Assembly (NCBI GenBank): GCA_021107345.1 | Contig: JAIOSX010000223.1 | Location: forward strand, 1-8,883 | Reading direction: 5' to 3' | DNA: 8,883 nucleotides | DNA from: Candidatus Aegiribacteria sp. | GTDB taxonomy: Bacteria; Fermentibacterota; Fermentibacteria; Fermentibacterales; Fermentibacteraceae | Part shown: in pieces, positions 6,267 to 8,883 of the stretch | Numbering within the stretch: the first letter of the stretch is position 1 | How the letters are laid out: each line of letters starts with the position of its first letter | The notes under the pieces: model-generated | Database searches by the model: none | What the model saw: only the letters and a program-made list of their open reading frames with translations | Told to the model about the DNA's origin: nothing | Made by a program: the position numbers and the translations under genes

Positions 6267-7970
6267 TCACTCTTCCGAAGGTTTCTTAAGTAAAAGGAAC
6301 GGAGGCATAACCAGGGCATCTATACCTGTTCCGTAAAAACATCTTAAAGCATCGACCGGTGTTGCAACAATAGGCTCTCCCTTAATGTTGAATGATGTGT
6401 TAAGAACCACAGGGACCTCTGTTCTTCTGTAGAATGAATCTATTATATCATAATAGAACGGATTTGTTTCCCGGGAAACAGTCTGGACTCTAGCCGTACC
6501 ATCAACATGGGTGACGGATGGTATTTCCTGCACCCTCTCAGGAAATACTGTATAGGTCTTAATCATGTAAGGAGCAATACGGCAGCCTTCAAAATACTCT
6601 TCGGAATGCGGCTCGAGACAACTTGGACAGAAGGGTCTGAAGGGTTCCCTGTGCTTAACCACTCTGTTCATAGTATCCTTCATGTCTTCCCTTCTCGGGT
6701 CGGCAAGGATTGACCTGTTCCCCAGAGCTCTAGGTCCGAATTCCATTCTACCATTGAACAGCGCTACGATCTTGCCCTGTTCTATCAATTCAGCAGTCTT
6801 ATCCGCAAGGTTCTCCGGCCTTTCCCATGACAGCCTGGCCATCCTCAGTACATCCAGTATCTCCTCCTCGGTATAGGAAGGACCCAGATACATGCTTTCC
6901 GGTCTTACCAGCGGTATTTCAGGGTAGAATTTCCTGTGAACCTGCAGAGCTGCTCCTATAGATGTACCCGCATCATGAGATGCCGGAAAGGGGAAGACCT
7001 CTAAGAATCCGGCTTCTCTTTCGATTAGACCGTTCATTACGCAGTTAAGCCCGACTCCTCCTGTAATCACCAGTCTGTCCATTCCAGAGACCTCTCTAAG
7101 ATAACGAGCCAATGAAATCCCTGTCTCTTCCAGTGCCCTCTGAGCGGAACAGGCAACGTTTGTATGTAAACCGGTGATTTCAGATCCGGGTTGCCTGGGT
7201 GGGCCTATAACCTTTACGACCGACGGTGCAAAGCTTGATTCATGCACCCCCCTGTGAATATCCAGCAGCTGCGTATTAATCCTTATTCTGCCATGGGTAC
7301 TGCTGATGACTTTCCGGAAAATATCGAGAAACTCCGGTTCACCATAACTGGACAGTCCCATTATCTTGTATTCATCATTATCCGGAATGAATCCAAGGTG
7401 CCTGGTGACAGCACTGTAGTAGATTCCGGGGGAGTTAGGAAACTTTGATGAAGAGTGTATCCTGAATCCGTATTTTTCGTAACTTGCCAGAAGGCTTGTA
7501 TCCCTCTCTCCCACTCCATCCATGGACAAAACAGCGGTGTTATCAAATCCCGAGAAGAAAACAGCCGCATCAGCATGTGCCATGTGGTGCTCTACGAAAC
7601 TTACAGGAGCCTTCAGTCCAGTCCCAAGGTGGAAACGTGCAGTTCTGCCTATGTCTCGCATCCTCCGGGCACCGTTCAGTTGTGAAAGAAGGAAGTAAGC
7701 TCCTCCCCTTTTGTGGAGGTAATGCATGCTGTAGTAGATGTTTTCCCTCATTACAAGACCGGGAAGCATGTAAAAAGCAATATGATCAATATGCTCAGGT
7801 CTGATTGAAGCTTCCTTTAAGACGTATTCAATGGCCTTTTCGGGATATCCCGGATAGTGTTTGATCCTCCTGAATCTTTCCTCATCTGCTGCCGCCACAA
7901 GCTCCCCATCAAGAAGCAGTGCAGCTGCTGCATCATGCTTGTAACAGTTAATGCCAAGAATTGCCGCCAT
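6267..7970 (-). CDS. NodU/CmcH-family carbamoyltransferase
   Basis: A 567-residue cytoplasmic O- or N-carbamoyltransferase of the NodU/CmcH/TobZ type, which uses carbamoyl phosphate and ATP to carbamoylate a sugar, antibiotic or other small molecule. The N-terminal Kae1-like domain shows INCYKHDAAAALL (7-19), the metal site HHMAH (H128, H132), SMDGVGE (D151), EYKIMGLSSYG (200-210), ITGGVGLNCVMNG (302-314) and SHDAGTSIGAAL (331-342, D333). The C-terminal YrdC-like domain carries GRMEFGPRALGNRSILADPR (407-426), HREPFRPFCPS (440-450) and VLNTSFNIKGEPIV (522-535). All regions expected for an active enzyme are present and the length is normal. The start is ATG with GGAG four bases upstream. It is the first gene after the promoter at 8015-8043 and begins the long minus-strand run. 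The acceptor molecule is not evident from the neighbours. Confidence 0.93.
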   Translation of the reverse strand: MAAILGINCYKHDAAAALLLDGELVAAADEERFRRIKHYPGYPEKAIEYVLKEASIRPEHIDHIAFYMLPGLVMRENIYYSMHYLHKRGGAYFLLSQLNGARRMRDIGRTARFHLGTGLKAPVSFVEHHMAHADAAVFFSGFDNTAVLSMDGVGERDTSLLASYEKYGFRIHSSSKFPNSPGIYYSAVTRHLGFIPDNDEYKIMGLSSYGEPEFLDIFRKVISSTHGRIRINTQLLDIHRGVHESSFAPSVVKVIGPPRQPGSEITGLHTNVACSAQRALEETGISLARYLREVSGMDRLVITGGVGLNCVMNGLIEREAGFLEVFPFPASHDAGTSIGAALQVHRKFYPEIPLVRPESMYLGPSYTEEEILDVLRMARLSWERPENLADKTAELIEQGKIVALFNGRMEFGPRALGNRSILADPRREDMKDTMNRVVKHREPFRPFCPSCLEPHSEEYFEGCRIAPYMIKTYTVFPERVQEIPSVTHVDGTARVQTVSRETNPFYYDIIDSFYRRTEVPVVLNTSFNIKGEPIVATPVDALRCFYGTGIDALVMPPFLLLKKPSEE

Positions 7971-8014
7971 TTTTCTCCAGAATTCAGGAGTTTAAATCCG
8001 CTCGTATATCAGGA

Positions 8015-8043
8015 AGTATACGGGAGTCTGGAATGCCTTCCAA
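8015..8043 (-). promoter_or_regulatory. Sigma-70-type promoter of the carbamoyltransferase operon
   Basis: On the minus strand TTGGAA (8043-8038) is separated by exactly 17 bases from TATACT (8020-8015), matching 4/6 and 5/6 of the consensus hexamers. Transcription would begin near 8008, giving a leader of about 38 bases before the ATG. An inverted repeat TGGAA-N4-TTCCA (8029-8042) overlaps the -35 element, and CGTATA-N8-TATACG (8003-8022) covers the -10 and start site; either could be an operator. No -24/-12 sigma-54 element was seen here. Confidence 0.5.
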
Positions 8044-8070
8044 ACGGATTGTATATACCGCTACACTTCC

Positions 8071-8883
8071 TTATTCGGTAATCATTTTCAACCAGAGATC
8101 ACAACTGTCCCTGAAGGTATTGAATGCTGTCATATCCTCAAGAGGCAGATGTCTCCTGTAAGAGCTGTAAAACAGGTAGGGGTCGATGGGGTTTCCGTTT
8201 TCATCATTTATCTGATAATGAATGTGCGGCGCGGTTGATGTAACTCCGGTGCTGCCAACATATCCGATTATGTCACCTTTTTCCAGTATGACCCCTTCGC
8301 GGATACCCTCAGCGATTCCCTGCATATGGAGGAATATCTCGCTGTATCCGCTGCCTATCGCAATCTCAATGCAGTTACCGTTATAGTCATGGTTCCAGTT
8401 AAGTCTGGTTACCGATCCGCCCCTGCAGGTTCGGATGGGGGTTCCTTCGGGAGCTTTGTAATCAACTCCGGTATGGCGATGATTGCCCCTGGGTTCACCG
8501 CAGGGTCCTGTCATTTCTTCGAAGGTTGTTATTGGCATGTAGTTAAGCAGTTTCATTACTTCTGTTCCATCGGAGTAGTAGTGAGAAGGGTAATTGTCCC
8601 CGGTCATTCTGAAACTGTATACCGAAAAGGAACTGTTCGAAGTTCCTTCCCTTGGAACATATCTCAGAGCAATAACCTGGTTCTCCCTTCCGGTCTCCCC
8701 TGTGAGAACGTAGAGTGAATCCCCGGCATTCATGCCGTTCCAGGGATCAGAGTCCCACCACATGCACCTGACTATATGCGCCCCTAGAATGTCCGGTTCA
8801 TCAACCTTATCACTCAGACTTGCGTATATGGAACCATTGATCTGCAGAGCGATTCTTTCCCAGGGACATTCATCAGGCTCTAC
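8071..8883 (-). CDS. M23-family zinc metallopeptidase, 5' end outside window
   Basis: A peptidoglycan endopeptidase of the M23 (lysostaphin/LytM-like) family. The reading frame is open to the window edge, giving 270 visible residues; the signal peptide or anchor would lie upstream. Numbering from the window edge, residues about 10-75 (INGSIYASLSDK...GDSLYVLTGE) match the domain that precedes the catalytic part in periplasmic M23 enzymes of the ShyA/MepM kind. The catalytic domain spans about 120-240. Zinc ligands are visible in HTGVDY (H137, D141) and in PHIHYQI (second His, H222); H186 in FLHM and H220 are the other conserved histidines. GYVGSTGVTSTAPHIHY is characteristic. An internal ATG at 8761-8763 exists, but similarity continues upstream of it, so it is not the start. 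The gene ends in TAA 100 bp before the carbamoyltransferase. Confidence 0.92.
   Translation of the reverse strand, partial: VEPDECPWERIALQINGSIYASLSDKVDEPDILGAHIVRCMWWDSDPWNGMNAGDSLYVLTGETGRENQVIALRYVPREGTSNSSFSVYSFRMTGDNYPSHYYSDGTEVMKLLNYMPITTFEEMTGPCGEPRGNHRHTGVDYKAPEGTPIRTCRGGSVTRLNWNHDYNGNCIEIAIGSGYSEIFLHMQGIAEGIREGVILEKGDIIGYVGSTGVTSTAPHIHYQINDENGNPIDPYLFYSSYRRHLPLEDMTAFNTFRDSCDLWLKMITE

Noticed and set aside
8071..8763. Start of the M23 peptidase at the ATG 8761-8763
   Set aside because: The frame continues open upstream to the window edge and the 40 upstream residues (INGSIYASLSDK region) match the domain usually found before the catalytic part.

Overview
The window reads as the chromosome of a Gram-negative bacterium of moderate GC content. 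The basis is an HflK/HflC inner-membrane pair, a sigma-54 activator and an M23 peptidase of the cell-wall endopeptidase type. The exact lineage cannot be fixed from the sequence. An uncultivated candidate-phylum bacterium is possible, but that is only an impression.

Every gene I can support is on the minus strand, so transcription runs from high to low coordinates. At the right edge is an M23 metallopeptidase cut by the window end (8071-8883). A 97-100 bp gap with a good sigma-70-type promoter follows. Then comes a tight run of seven genes: a NodU/CmcH-type carbamoyltransferase (6267-7970), an NtrC-type sigma-54 activator whose receiver domain seems to lack its phosphorylation residues (4882-6231), hflK (3877-4839), hflC (2792-3880), a PaaI-type hotdog thioesterase (2371-2781), an RmlD-like NAD(P)-dependent reductase (1579-2370) and a class I methyltransferase with a histamine-methyltransferase-like layout (659-1543). 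Gaps are 35, 42, -4, 10, 0 and 35 bp with no convincing terminator between them, so one long transcript is plausible. The hflK-hflC-thioesterase-reductase part looks translationally coupled.

The left end (1 to about 600) is a mobile element: the N-terminal 131 codons of an IS110-family DEDD transposase, running off the window, with a strongly structured non-coding region upstream. That region holds a GC-rich hairpin, further stem-loops inside an outer stem, and a separate long inverted repeat that would hide the transposase ribosome-binding site and start codon. It sits where IS110-group elements encode their bridge RNA, and this is the most interesting non-coding feature here.

How the genes work together is partly inferred. 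HflK/HflC form a membrane scaffold that regulates FtsH in other bacteria, and the upstream activator may control them or distant sigma-54 promoters. The carbamoyltransferase, reductase and methyltransferase could act on a sugar or small-molecule product, but no substrate can be read from the sequence.
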